From: Pseudomonas sp. P7548
Lineage (GTDB): Bacteria; Pseudomonadota; Gammaproteobacteria; Pseudomonadales; Pseudomonadaceae
Direction: 5' to 3'
NCBI RefSeq assembly: GCF_013386585.1
Contig: NZ_JACARO010000011.1
Coordinates: 1-64,000 of the forward strand
DNA: 64,000 bases
Shown here: in pieces, positions 1-9,210 of the stretch
Layout: every line of letters begins with the position of its first letter
Position numbering within the stretch: the stretch's first letter is position 1
Notes under the pieces: generated by a model
The model's input: the letters and a program-made list of their open reading frames with translations, nothing else
Told to the model about the DNA's origin: nothing
Database searches by the model: none
Made by a program: the position numbers and the translations under genes

Positions 1-145
1 GGGTTTTAAAGGCCAGCAGGGCTGAGCGCTTTCATTTGCGGGACGTTTCCGAGAGAATCCAAACCGCATTGCGCCAGTGGGGATGGGTGACTAGGCTGCG
101 GGCTGTCACTGCATATTCAGTGAACGGGTTTAGTCGCCCGGACCT

Positions 146-331
146 TGCTAGGCGCATGCGCCATCTCAAAGACAGGTGTCTTCTCACCTGCACTTTATGG
201 TGGCTGTGCGCAGGGCACCCTCGGGTGCGCCGGAGCCTAGCAGCCGGTCGACTAACCTGCGTACAGCCGCCACCTCTGATTGTTTAGTCGCAAAAGGACG
301 GTGGTATTCACTTACTGCTAGGGGTTTTGCT
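146..331 (+). promoter_or_regulatory. Structured leader RNA candidate upstream of a DUF3077-like gene
   Basis: Seen in sequence: hairpin CAGGTG/CACCTG (173-178 with 185-190); a 13-bp stem with one G-T wobble (202-214 with 256-268); inside it a perfect 5-bp hairpin (215-219 with 224-228) and a CCGG/CCGG hairpin (230-233 with 244-247). The loop of the last hairpin contains CCTAGCAG (236-243), an exact complement of CTGCTAGG (315-322), which overlaps the Shine-Dalgarno (AGGGG, 320-324) of the gene at 332. Inference: a loop-SD pseudoknot could hide the ribosome site. An open frame through this DNA exists but lacks a convincing ribosome site, so I read the region as RNA. No named Rfam family is claimed. 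Confidence 0.55.
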
Positions 332-565
332 ATGGATAACGTTTGTTCGGATTTGCCGTCATCGGGTGCGACTTACCCATTCACCGTTAATGAAGAGCTA
401 AGCTTTGAGGATGCCTGGGTGCGTGTGGCTGAGTTGCTGCAGTGTGCGGTGGCTACGTCGCAGGTGCTTGGGGAACCGCTGGCTGCACCGCAGAGGGCGG
501 TGATGCATTTGGTGGAGCTGGCGAAGATGGTGGCGGATCGGGCTGTGGAGTGTATGCAGCCTTAA
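332..565 (+). CDS. Small DUF3077-like protein
   Basis: A 77-residue soluble protein with no signal peptide or membrane segment. The pattern of a short polar N-terminus, 'FTVNEELSFEDAW', a helix with 'AELLQCA' and a C-terminal 'HLVELAKMV' helix matches the small DUF3077-type proteins that are very common and often multicopy in Pseudomonas; this comes from memory of the family, not from a search. Function unknown. The ATG at 332 is chosen because AGGGG lies 7 bases upstream and the family motif follows shortly after. The strongly structured leader just upstream suggests translational control. Confidence 0.6.
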   Translation: MDNVCSDLPSSGATYPFTVNEELSFEDAWVRVAELLQCAVATSQVLGEPLAAPQRAVMHLVELAKMVADRAVECMQP

Positions 566-901
566 TCACTCCACTTCAAAGACGGGCAAGACAGCAGCCA
601 GTTCGCCTTTGCCGTCACCACTGGCATAAGACAGGCAGCATTTGGTGGTTCTTCCAACCCTTGTGGAAGCAGAGACTTGCACGCGTCAAGGCATTTTGCC
701 TTTACCTTGCAGCGCGTGCTGGATATTGTGACATCCATCAAATTCCAGGCAGGCCGCTGTTTCCCAAGGATGGCATCTCGAGCGCACTGAGAAATCTGCC
801 GCGCCCCTAAAACGCCTCTCTTGTTATCGCGGCCAGCTGAAGCTGAGCATCGGCTTGCCTTGCCCGGATAAATCATTAGGCAGTTACCCCGAAAATTAGC
901 G
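566..901. other. Gene-free stretch upstream of the helicase gene
   Basis: About 336 bases between the DUF3077-like gene and the large helicase gene. Frames on both strands show no recognisable protein pattern and no convincing ribosome site. It presumably holds the promoter of the helicase gene, but I could not pick out a clear -35/-10 pair. It may be remnant DNA at the edge of the accessory island. Confidence 0.4.
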
Positions 902-3900
902 GTGATCGACGTGAACTCAGGCCCTGAATCATTGGATATCCAACGAGATGAACTTGTTCTGCAATGGATATTGGAACTAGTCCCTGCAGACGGGACTGCC
1001 GTTGGTAACAAGTCACTCAGGGACCGGATCGATCGGCGAGCTGAGCTTCAGGATTTTTCCGTTTCTGAGGAAGAGTACTGGCGTCTTCGTGACGAGCTTA
1101 TTTCCAAGGGGTTGCTCAATAAAGGAAGTGGTCGCGGGGGATCGGTTTATCGCTTCGATACAGAGGCCAAGGGGCATTCGAAGCCTATTGATACAGAGCC
1201 ATTTACCGATTGGGACGACCTCGATACGCCTCCAAGCGAGATACCGGAAAGTCTGGAGAAACTGAGAAGTAGGCTGCTTGACCTTAGTGCTCGCAATCGG
1301 TTGTTGAATTTCTCACACGCGCGCTCCAAGCGTTTTGTACGGATCATTGATGAGCTGCCGGATCATTTGTTTGACTCCTTGGCAGACGAAAAATCTATGC
1401 GCTTTGCTGCTGTGCCTGAGCCAACGGAAAGGCAGCTGCTTACTCACGGTTTTTTAAAGCTGGACGAAAAAACAGGCGCAGTTATTGAACTCAAGAAACA
1501 ACCCACAGCAGAAGTGTGGGCGCAAATTCTGGGTATGTCGACCAGCTATGAGCTACCTCTGCCTCCTGAAAACGGGGAATCTGGTAAGCACTCTGATGAT
1601 GCGATCCAGACGCTTTATTACCCGGTAGAGATGGAGTCTCGGCTGCAGATACTACATGCTCAGTCGCGATCAGCGCTTGAGGAGACGGGTGCAAACATCC
1701 TTTATCTTGCGCTGGGTTTTCTGGAGTGGAATGACTCGGTGGCGGGTAAAGAAAGCACCCGTCTGGCACCGTTGATGTTATTGCCAGTGAACTTGGAGAA
1801 AGGAAAGCTCAACCCTCAAACCGCAACTTTTGAATACCGCGTACACCCTACCGGTGAAGATATTCTTACCAACCTTTCGCTACGAGAAAAGCTTCGCGTC
1901 GATTTTGATATCGCGTTACCGCGAATTACCGACGACAGTACACCTGAAGAGTACTTCGAGCGAATTGTAGAAACCGTACTGAAAGTCAAACCTGACTGGA
2001 AAGTTCATCGTTACGCTTCGCTCGGTCTGTTTGAGTTTGGCAAGTTGATGATGTACCTCGACCTTGATCCCGGCCGGTGGAAAGATCAAGCGCTGCTTGA
2101 TCACGGTTTGGTTAAGCGACTAACAGGAATGGACGGTTTACCGCCTGACTCGACAGGAAAGCAAGGCGCATTTTGCGTCGAGCATTCGATAGACGATATT
2201 GAGCAGATTCACCTGCAGTTTCCTCTCATTGATGACGCTGACAGCTCTCAGCACAGTGCATTGATAGATGTTATCCGCGGGGATGATCTTGTGATTGAGG
2301 GGCCTCCCGGTACAGGGAAGTCTCAGACCATCACCAACATGATTGCTGCGGCATTGGCCCAAGGCAAAAAAGTGTTATTCGTTGCCGAAAAAAGGGCGGC
2401 GCTTGAGGTCGTCAAAACTCGACTGACGCGGGCCGGCTTGGGTGATTTCTGTTTGGAGTTGCATAGTCATAAGAGCCAAAAGAGCGCTGTTATCGATAGC
2501 ATTCGGCAACGGATTCAGAAAAATGGCGGCTACCGTTCGCCTAAGCAACTTACAGATCTGATTTCCAACTATGAGCGATTGAAGCAGCAGCTCAATAAGC
2601 ACGTACATCACCTACATACTCAATTCGAAGAATCGGGAATGAGTGTTCATCAGGTGCTCATGCAGGCAACGCGTTTGCGTGAGGCATTGTCGATTAAACC
2701 TTCAGACCTGCACCCGCAGTCCGAGGTATTGATTGATAAAGTGCATTTGCAAGAGCAAGCCGGCTTTTACGCACATATCTATCGTAAGACAGCTGAGGAG
2801 GCTGGCCAAGCAGGCAGGCTTGAAACGCATCCGTGGTTTGGCAGCACAAAAACGCGGGTGACGGGTGCCGAGCGATCAGCACTTCTGGAAAACCTCGCAC
2901 GCGCGCAGCATGCGCTGAATCGTCTAGCGACTCTTCGGCCTCAACTCGCACTACAGCTTCAGGTTCCTGTACTGGAGGCTTATAGCCCAGAACAGATGCG
3001 AGATTTAGCTGCCTCTATTCCGGTGCTTGCATTACCTAAAGGTGATGAGGATTGGGATCTATTAGGACGCTTGGACATCGCGTCCTGTGAGGCGTTGAAG
3101 CTTTGGCTGCAGGGTATGGACTCCTTGTTGGACGAACAGAGTGTTTTAGCTAGGTCGTTGCGTGCTGAAGTTATTAGCTCTGAGGAAGCAATCTCATCTA
3201 TCAAAAAAGCCTGCGCAGCCATACGTCTGCATAACGGTGATGAAGCCCTTTCACTTAATGTCCTACTGGATGTGATTGAAGAGGCTGAAGATCTACTGGA
3301 GTTGGCTCCGCGCCTTCAAAGACTAATTCAGTTGTTAACGGACGGGCGGGCCGTTCAAGGCTTGCGAAGTGACTTTATCGGAATTGAGCAGTTGGTACTC
3401 TTTCTGCAAATGCTTTCGGCGATGCCTGAGGATTTGGCAAGTCTTCGCCATAAGCGCTTTGAAGACGAGAGCTTGGACGAATTGCTCGTAGAGTTGGGCA
3501 GTGATATCTCGGTTGTTAAACACTTGCAGGAGCAAGCAGCAGGTCACTTCACACTGGATCGATTGCCTAGCCATACGCGATTAGAGGATTTAAATCGAGT
3601 TCTGGCAGATAAATCACTTTTCCGTTGGTTCAAGGGGCAATGGCGCTCTGCGAAAGCCGAAATCCTGGCTATGGCGCGACCTGGGCTCAAGCTGAACCAG
3701 CTTCTGGTGGTCCTACCTGATGTAATTGCCTATTTGAAACAATACAGTCAGTTGAATGAAAACAAAGGGCTAGGCGAAAAACTGGGTGAGCATTTCCAAG
3801 GCATTGATACTCCGATTGATGCGCTCAAGCGTTTACGAGATTGGTACAAGCTCCTGCGAGCAGAATGCGGACGTGGGTTCGGTGCAAAGGTCTGGATTGC

Positions 3901-6646
3901 AGAGTACCTACTTAAAGTCGATGAGCAGCTATTGGCTGAGATTTTTGACGATACCGTAGAGCTCGAATCCTACCTGATGGATGTACGTGACCATCGACTG
4001 GACTTGGAAGAACTGTTGCCGTTTGACTGCCATGATTTGCGTTCGGAAGACTTGCTCGCCCCACAGGGGCTGTATGTTCGCCTTATCAGAGACGTCGGAG
4101 CTCCTCTTCGCTCTTTACTACCCGTGGTTAGCGAAGAGAAACCTACGATGGGGCAACTGCTGCAGTTGATTCAATCCGTGGAGAGCTGGCAGGCCCGTTC
4201 GGCGGCCCTGCAAAGCGACGCAGTGCTAAAAACCTGCTTGTTAGGAGAAGAGCTCCCTCGAATAGAAAACCTTTCCGCAGCCCGACCTCGCTTGACTACG
4301 TGGCGGCATACGGTTGCGTTCGTTCAACCCATTCTGGCGTTACCGATTCGTGACATTCTCGTTCCGCAGTTGACGGCGTGTACGCCAAAAGAGGCTGAGG
4401 AGTTGATACTCCACTGGCGTCAAGAAGGCGCAACGCTCGCACAAGCTGTGGATGTTTGGGAGCACGCATTGGAAGGCTTTTTCCAAAGCGCTTCGGTCAT
4501 TTCCAGCCAGTGGTGGCAGTCCATTGAGAAAGCAGATTTCGAACCCATTGCTGACCGCTTGGCATGGGCTGCACAGAATTCGGATCTCCTCGATCATTGG
4601 TTCGAGTACCGTCGCTTGCGTTTGCACCTGGTCGACTTAGGGTTCGAGACCGTCGTCGAAGCAATCGAAACGCAAAAACTGGCGTCGGAGCACTGTATTG
4701 ACGCTTGTTTGCTCGGCCTTCTCGACAGCTGGGCATTGAAGATTCTTGAGCTCGATCCCGCATTGGGTCAATTCTCGGGTAAAGAACAAGAAGCCATCCG
4801 CGCCCGGTTTGCTGACATTGACGAGCAGCTCAAGCATCTACAACGTGAGCAGGTTTCTTCACGTATCAGTCAGAACAATATTCCCGCCGGCAATAGTCAT
4901 GGAGCGGTTCGAGACTTTACGCAACTGGCCTTACTGCAACGTGAGGCTGAGAAAAAGACACGGCATGTGCCGATCCGTAGCTTGATGAACCGTGCATCTG
5001 AAGCGTTACAGGGCCTCAAACCCTGCTTCATGATGTCGCCAATGGCTGTCGCCCAATATCTGCCAGCAGGTCATGTCGAGTTCGATTTGGTCGTTATGGA
5101 CGAAGCCTCTCAAATGCGTCCGGAAGAAGCATTGGGTAGCATTGCCCGAGGCAAACAGTTAGTGGTTGTGGGTGACCCGAAACAATTGCCGCCGACAAAT
5201 TTCTTCTCCCGCAACGGTGGCGATACAGACGCCGATGAAGCCGATGTTTCCTTGGCAGAGGACTCAGAAAGCATTTTGGAAGCCGCCATGCCGCTATTCA
5301 AACTGCGGCGTTTGCGTTGGCACTACCGGTCCCGTCACGAGAGTTTGATCGCCTTCTCCAACAAGGCCTTCTATGAAAGCAACCTCGTTGTCTACCCATC
5401 ACCGCACCGCGAATCAACCGAATTTGGCGTCAAGTTTGTCAGAGTACCTCGCGGGCGTTTTGTTGAGCAGCGCAATATCGAAGAGGCTGAAGTTGTCGCT
5501 AAGGCCATTGAACACCACCTTACTCACCGACCTGATGAGTCTTTAGGTGTGGTGGCCATGAACGTTAAACAGGCTGATCAAATTGAGCGAATGCTTGAGC
5601 ATCTGGCCAAACAAAGTCCGCAGTTGCAAGTCGCGCTGGACCGTAATCAAAGTCAGGATGAGCCACTGTTCATCAAGAACTTGGAAAACGTTCAGGGTGA
5701 CGAGCGAGATGTTATTTACATCTCCGGTACTTACGGCCCTATGGAAGTAGGTGGCACCGTTCCTCAACGCTTTGGCCCGATTAACGGTGCCAGCGGATGG
5801 CGACGTTTGAACGTGCTGTATACCCGCTCCAAGAAACGCATGCAGGTCTTCTCCTCGTTTGGATCGACCGATGTCTTAGTAACCGGAACCTCTAGCAGAG
5901 GTGTTCAGGCACTGCGCGACTTTCTGCACTTCGCCGAATCTGGTCGTATGCCACACATCAAAGAAAATGAACGCGCCCCTGACAGTGATTTCGAGGTAGC
6001 AGTCATGGACATGTTGTCGCGCCATGGCTATCAATGCGAACCCCAGGTTGGCGTAGCGGGATTCTTCATTGATTTGGCTGTCCGTGATCCTGGGCAACCT
6101 GGCCGCTACCTGATGGGCATTGAGTGTGATGGAGCCGCATACCATTCGGCCAAGTCCGCGCGTGACCGCGACCGTCTGCGTCAAAGCGTGTTGGAGCAAT
6201 TGGGCTGGAATATTCGCCGCATTTGGTCGGTGGATTGGTTCCGCAATGCCCGCGTGCAAATCGAACCTATTCTCCAGGAGCTTGCACGGTTGCGAACCGA
6301 GCCAACGGCAGAGGTAGCGGCGATAGGCGAGGAGTCTGAAGAGGCTTCAATCCAGCACGTGGCAGATGAGCAGAGCGAGCACGCTGAGCGTATTACCCTT
6401 GAGGGTAACTACAGCCTGCGAGAGAAGTTGCTGTGGCTTGAAGAAAATGTGATCCGGCCGAGTTTGCCAGATGTTCCTGTTAATCAGCGGCTATTGAGGC
6501 CTGCGATGCTGGAAGCGTTGCTTGAGTTTCTACCTGCAGACCGTATTGAGTTTCAGCAGATGATTCCTGGGTATTTGCGTAATGGCACCCACGGTATGGA
6601 AGGGCGGTATATCGATGATGTACTCCTTGTGATTGGCGAGCAGTGA
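902..6646 (+). CDS. DUF4011/SF1 helicase/Vsr-like nuclease (Hhe-type defence protein)
   Basis: A 1914-residue protein starting at GTG 902. Residues 1-90 look like a winged-helix DNA-binding region; a DUF4011-type region begins near 116 ('LLDLSARNRLLNF'). The superfamily 1 helicase core has Walker A GPPGTGKS at 467-474, a long helical insertion, DEASQ (Walker B/motif II) at 1400-1404 and GDPKQLPPT (motif III) at 1424. A C-terminal nuclease of the MTES_1575/Vsr-like PD-(D/E)XK group spans about 1694-1790, with D1696/E1698 and GIECDG at 1739-1744. This order matches the single-protein phage-defence architecture described as DUF4011-helicase-Vsr (Hhe). All motifs appear intact. The gene is visibly more A+T-rich than the core genes, consistent with transfer. 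The exact start is uncertain because the ribosome site is weak. Confidence 0.8.
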   Translation: MIDVNSGPESLDIQRDELVLQWILELVPADGTAVGNKSLRDRIDRRAELQDFSVSEEEYWRLRDELISKGLLNKGSGRGGSVYRFDTEAKGHSKPIDTEPFTDWDDLDTPPSEIPESLEKLRSRLLDLSARNRLLNFSHARSKRFVRIIDELPDHLFDSLADEKSMRFAAVPEPTERQLLTHGFLKLDEKTGAVIELKKQPTAEVWAQILGMSTSYELPLPPENGESGKHSDDAIQTLYYPVEMESRLQILHAQSRSALEETGANILYLALGFLEWNDSVAGKESTRLAPLMLLPVNLEKGKLNPQTATFEYRVHPTGEDILTNLSLREKLRVDFDIALPRITDDSTPEEYFERIVETVLKVKPDWKVHRYASLGLFEFGKLMMYLDLDPGRWKDQALLDHGLVKRLTGMDGLPPDSTGKQGAFCVEHSIDDIEQIHLQFPLIDDADSSQHSALIDVIRGDDLVIEGPPGTGKSQTITNMIAAALAQGKKVLFVAEKRAALEVVKTRLTRAGLGDFCLELHSHKSQKSAVIDSIRQRIQKNGGYRSPKQLTDLISNYERLKQQLNKHVHHLHTQFEESGMSVHQVLMQATRLREALSIKPSDLHPQSEVLIDKVHLQEQAGFYAHIYRKTAEEAGQAGRLETHPWFGSTKTRVTGAERSALLENLARAQHALNRLATLRPQLALQLQVPVLEAYSPEQMRDLAASIPVLALPKGDEDWDLLGRLDIASCEALKLWLQGMDSLLDEQSVLARSLRAEVISSEEAISSIKKACAAIRLHNGDEALSLNVLLDVIEEAEDLLELAPRLQRLIQLLTDGRAVQGLRSDFIGIEQLVLFLQMLSAMPEDLASLRHKRFEDESLDELLVELGSDISVVKHLQEQAAGHFTLDRLPSHTRLEDLNRVLADKSLFRWFKGQWRSAKAEILAMARPGLKLNQLLVVLPDVIAYLKQYSQLNENKGLGEKLGEHFQGIDTPIDALKRLRDWYKLLRAECGRGFGAKVWIAEYLLKVDEQLLAEIFDDTVELESYLMDVRDHRLDLEELLPFDCHDLRSEDLLAPQGLYVRLIRDVGAPLRSLLPVVSEEKPTMGQLLQLIQSVESWQARSAALQSDAVLKTCLLGEELPRIENLSAARPRLTTWRHTVAFVQPILALPIRDILVPQLTACTPKEAEELILHWRQEGATLAQAVDVWEHALEGFFQSASVISSQWWQSIEKADFEPIADRLAWAAQNSDLLDHWFEYRRLRLHLVDLGFETVVEAIETQKLASEHCIDACLLGLLDSWALKILELDPALGQFSGKEQEAIRARFADIDEQLKHLQREQVSSRISQNNIPAGNSHGAVRDFTQLALLQREAEKKTRHVPIRSLMNRASEALQGLKPCFMMSPMAVAQYLPAGHVEFDLVVMDEASQMRPEEALGSIARGKQLVVVGDPKQLPPTNFFSRNGGDTDADEADVSLAEDSESILEAAMPLFKLRRLRWHYRSRHESLIAFSNKAFYESNLVVYPSPHRESTEFGVKFVRVPRGRFVEQRNIEEAEVVAKAIEHHLTHRPDESLGVVAMNVKQADQIERMLEHLAKQSPQLQVALDRNQSQDEPLFIKNLENVQGDERDVIYISGTYGPMEVGGTVPQRFGPINGASGWRRLNVLYTRSKKRMQVFSSFGSTDVLVTGTSSRGVQALRDFLHFAESGRMPHIKENERAPDSDFEVAVMDMLSRHGYQCEPQVGVAGFFIDLAVRDPGQPGRYLMGIECDGAAYHSAKSARDRDRLRQSVLEQLGWNIRRIWSVDWFRNARVQIEPILQELARLRTEPTAEVAAIGEESEEASIQHVADEQSEHAERITLEGNYSLREKLLWLEENVIRPSLPDVPVNQRLLRPAMLEALLEFLPADRIEFQQMIPGYLRNGTHGMEGRYIDDVLLVIGEQ

Positions 6647-6691
6647 GTCAGCTACTAACAGTGGATGTTCAGACGGCTTCAAGGAAGGGTA

Positions 6692-7780
6692 ATGGGTTTC
6701 TATATTCGTAAGAGCATCAGAGTAGGGCTGTTTCGTTTCAACCTGTCCCAACAGGGAGTGGGCGTTTCGGTTGGGTTGAAAGGCTTACGCATTGGGACGG
6801 GACCTCGGGGTAATTACGTGCATATCGGTCGGGGAGGCCTGTATTACCGGGCTACCCTACCAAGTGCAAACGGTAACCAGCCTTTTTTACCTCACATTGA
6901 CACTACTGTGATACCTGAGGGTACCCACGCCCCTTTAGTCGAAATCGAATCCGCGGCTGCTTCGAAAATCGTGGATTCATCTTCACGTGATTTGCTCAAT
7001 GAGATGAATATGAAGCAGGCACGATGGCGGATTTGGCCATGGGTTGGCGTCCTGGGACTGCTCACAGTATTTCTTGGCCTACGTAGTGGTTGGTCCAATA
7101 GCGCTTTATGGAGCGCACTCGTCATTGGTTCAATCCTAACCATTGCCTTTGCGGCACGCGACGCGATGGCTAAGACGGTTGTACTGTTTTACGATTTTGA
7201 CGCCGAGATGGAAAAAGCTTACGAAGCATTGCATAGCAGCGGTCAGCAGGTTTCGACAGCTGTTGCAGCCTGGCATATCGAAGCCGAAGGTGCCGTTCAT
7301 GATCGTAAGTATCACGCTGGTGCGAGCAACCTTGTTCGTCGAAAAAAAACGACTATTTCACGATCTTCACCTCCTTATGTAAAAACCAATATAGAAACCA
7401 TTTCCATGGTTGTAGGGCGCCAAACGCTGCATTTCTTCCCTGACCGTGTGCTGATTTATGACGAGAAAGGCGTGGGAGCGGTTAGCTATGGAGAGCTGCA
7501 GTTACAGGTCAATGCGAAGCAATTTATCGAAAGTGGTCCGCTTCCTAGAGACGCCACGGTAGTTGATAGGACGTGGCAATTTGTTAACAAAAAAGGCGGC
7601 CCCGATCGCAGGTTCAAAAACAATCGTGAGCTTCCCGTTTGTCTTTATGATGAATTGAAATTTTCTAGCGTGACCGGTCTGAATGAGGTCGTACAAATCT
7701 CGCGAAATGGTGTTGGAGATACTTTTGCTAGGGCGATTTTCGACCTTGCGCGGGTGATGCCGTCTGAGCGAGTAAGTTGA
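6692..7780 (+). CDS. DUF4236 membrane protein downstream of the Hhe-like gene
   Basis: A 362-residue protein. Residues 1-53 are a DUF4236 domain (glycine-rich, with 'IRKSIRVG', 'GVGVSVGLKGLRIG' and 'GPRGNY'). Two hydrophobic segments follow at about 115-131 and 138-156, then a roughly 200-residue cytoplasmic region that I do not recognise. The ATG at 6692 follows AAGGAAGGG, while an in-frame ATG at 6665 lacks such a site and would extend the domain unnaturally. It starts 45 bases after the helicase stop on the same strand, so co-transcription is likely. Function unknown; a membrane partner or sensor for the helicase-nuclease is only an inference. Confidence 0.7.
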   Translation: MGFYIRKSIRVGLFRFNLSQQGVGVSVGLKGLRIGTGPRGNYVHIGRGGLYYRATLPSANGNQPFLPHIDTTVIPEGTHAPLVEIESAAASKIVDSSSRDLLNEMNMKQARWRIWPWVGVLGLLTVFLGLRSGWSNSALWSALVIGSILTIAFAARDAMAKTVVLFYDFDAEMEKAYEALHSSGQQVSTAVAAWHIEAEGAVHDRKYHAGASNLVRRKKTTISRSSPPYVKTNIETISMVVGRQTLHFFPDRVLIYDEKGVGAVSYGELQLQVNAKQFIESGPLPRDATVVDRTWQFVNKKGGPDRRFKNNRELPVCLYDELKFSSVTGLNEVVQISRNGVGDTFARAIFDLARVMPSERVS

Positions 7781-7867
7781 GGCGCTCTCGTTAAGCGTGT
7801 TCATCCGAGTGGTTGAGTTGCGACTGTGCGCGGCCAGGCTGGTTTGTACTTTGCAGCTTGGGGGGCG

Positions 7868-8779
7868 TCAGTCTTCTACGAAATAATCATTGTCCAGCTG
7901 CTTCACTTCGTAGATCTGTTTCACATTGCAACCCAGGTTGTTCTCGACCATCAGGCGTGCCAGATCTTCACCATCGATTAGCACCACTTTTATATCCAGA
8001 TTCATCGCGGCTTCGCGAGCACCGTTGGAGAAGTCTGAAGTGGTAATGAAAACACCCTTACGAGCGCGCTGGCGTGTGAGAGCCCCGATGAACTTATCTA
8101 TTTCTGGGCGGTGTACGGTGTTCACCCAGCGCTTTGCTTGCAGGTAGATCACATCCAGGCCGAGCTTGTCTTCCTTGATGATGCCGTCTATGCCGCCGTC
8201 GTTAGTTTGTTGAGTTGCGCGGCCAGCTTCCTTACGTGATCCGCCATTTCCCATGGAAATCATCAGATCGACGACAAGCTGCTCAAAAAAGGCTGGTGAG
8301 GCCGCACGTACCAAAGACAGCAGATCCTCCGCCAATGCTTGGCCAAGAGTCTGATGAGCATCGGCTAACTGCTCGTCTGGGGTGGTTTCCGATGCGGCGA
8401 TTTCCAACGCAGCAGGGATGTCTCCTGTTTGTGGTTTGGCGGTGTGAAAGTCGGCGAACTCAGGGAACTGCTTAAGCCAACTGACGCTGATACGCTCTGG
8501 TCCATTGGACAATGCATCAAGGCCCCGCGCAGTAATCTGCACCATACCTTTCGCCGGGATGGTCAGTAGTCCGGCCTTATTAAGATAAGTTCGAGCCCAA
8601 CCTACCCGGTTATTGATCACCGTCTGATTGCCGGAAGGCAGGTGCTCTTTTCGCTCGTCCTCACTCAATTGGAACTGATCGGCAATCCGCTCGCGTAGTT
8701 CACGGAGCGGCAGCGGCATACCATCCTGTACTGTGCTCAGGACTGGCCGCATCACACTTTGAAAGTCCGGAATTGCCAT
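7868..8779 (-). CDS. mrr: Mrr-type modification-dependent restriction endonuclease
   Basis: A 303-residue protein. Residues 1-90 form the Mrr N-terminal winged-helix domain ('[14 protein letters not shown]', '[16 protein letters not shown]'). Residues 155-280 form the Mrr catalytic PD-(D/E)XK domain with GGID (D198) and the QxK variant at Q214-A-K216. Mrr enzymes cleave DNA carrying certain methylated sites and act against incoming modified DNA. Start chosen at ATG 8779 because the family N-terminus begins there; the frame stays open upstream only because it runs through the hsdM remnant. The region before this ATG is hsdM coding DNA with no ribosome site of its own, so expression may depend on hsdM signals. 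Confidence 0.85.
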   Translation of the reverse strand: MAIPDFQSVMRPVLSTVQDGMPLPLRELRERIADQFQLSEDERKEHLPSGNQTVINNRVGWARTYLNKAGLLTIPAKGMVQITARGLDALSNGPERISVSWLKQFPEFADFHTAKPQTGDIPAALEIAASETTPDEQLADAHQTLGQALAEDLLSLVRAASPAFFEQLVVDLMISMGNGGSRKEAGRATQQTNDGGIDGIIKEDKLGLDVIYLQAKRWVNTVHRPEIDKFIGALTRQRARKGVFITTSDFSNGAREAAMNLDIKVVLIDGEDLARLMVENNLGCNVKQIYEVKQLDNDYFVED

Positions 8780-8906
8780 CCATACGGCGCAACAAAGTGA
8801 AAGGCAGGATAATGCGGCCGTACTGGGATTGCTTAAAATCACCACGCAGCAGGTCGGCAATCGACCACAGAAAGGCGGCCGTCTGGGAATGATTTTCCGT
8901 GTTCAC
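8778..8906 (-). pseudogene. hsdM: 5' remnant of hsdM (type I restriction-modification methyltransferase)
   Basis: Beginning at GTG 8906, preceded by AAGGAA, the first 43 codons read as a typical HsdM N-terminus ([18 protein letters not shown], then [11 protein letters not shown] and TLLRRMD). HsdM is normally around 500 residues. The match stops at codon 43 and the DNA continues as the start of mrr in another frame. Everything from the rest of hsdM through hsdS and hsdR is absent here. The frame stays open to 8700 but is no longer HsdM-like. I infer a deletion that fused the hsdM start region to mrr. Confidence 0.8.
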
Positions 8907-9210
8907 GCGACAATTCCTTGGGGTAGGCAAAAAGCTAAGTCTAACCCGTTGAACTGCCAACCTGTGACAGGCAATGTTTGTTCGGTGATGTAAATACTTA
9001 AGACATTAAAAAGCCGGCTTGTGGCCGGCTTCTCGGGGACTGCTTCAGCTTGTTTTTGACAAACCTCACCAGCCTTCAAATCGCTCAGCCCACGTTGCGT
9101 CGGGCTGAATAGTAAGGGCATCCGCGGGAACTCCTCCGCTTCGCCGAGCAGGGTGGATAGCGCAAAGCCACCCCCTGCCAAATGTGGGCCGCATGATACC
9201 CACATTCACC
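8907..9210. other. Intergenic region between the hsdM remnant and the LexA-like repressor
   Basis: About 304 bases. It contains the expected promoter and ribosome site of the former hsdM gene near 8907-8920 and a terminator hairpin at 9011-9031. The stretch 9035-9205 is GC-rich and carries open frames on the minus strand, but without a ribosome site or a known domain. It might be a repeated or remnant sequence shared among Pseudomonas genomes. I do not call a gene here. Confidence 0.4.
9011..9031 (-). terminator. Rho-independent terminator of the LexA-like repressor gene
   Basis: A perfect 8-bp stem AAGCCGGC/GCCGGCTT with a 5-base loop. On the minus strand it is followed by TTT and A+T-rich DNA. 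It lies about 180 bases after the repressor stop and upstream of the hsdM remnant. Confidence 0.65.

Noticed and set aside
176..331. N-terminal extension of the DUF3077-like gene, reading through the structured leader
   Set aside because: Peptide has no family similarity, no ribosome site at its start, and the DNA shows base-pairing structure instead; ATG 332 has a good Shine-Dalgarno.
9015..9205. Possible small minus-strand protein between the repressor and the hsdM remnant
   Set aside because: No ribosome site, no known domain, and interrupted by a terminator hairpin; may be a repeated non-coding sequence.
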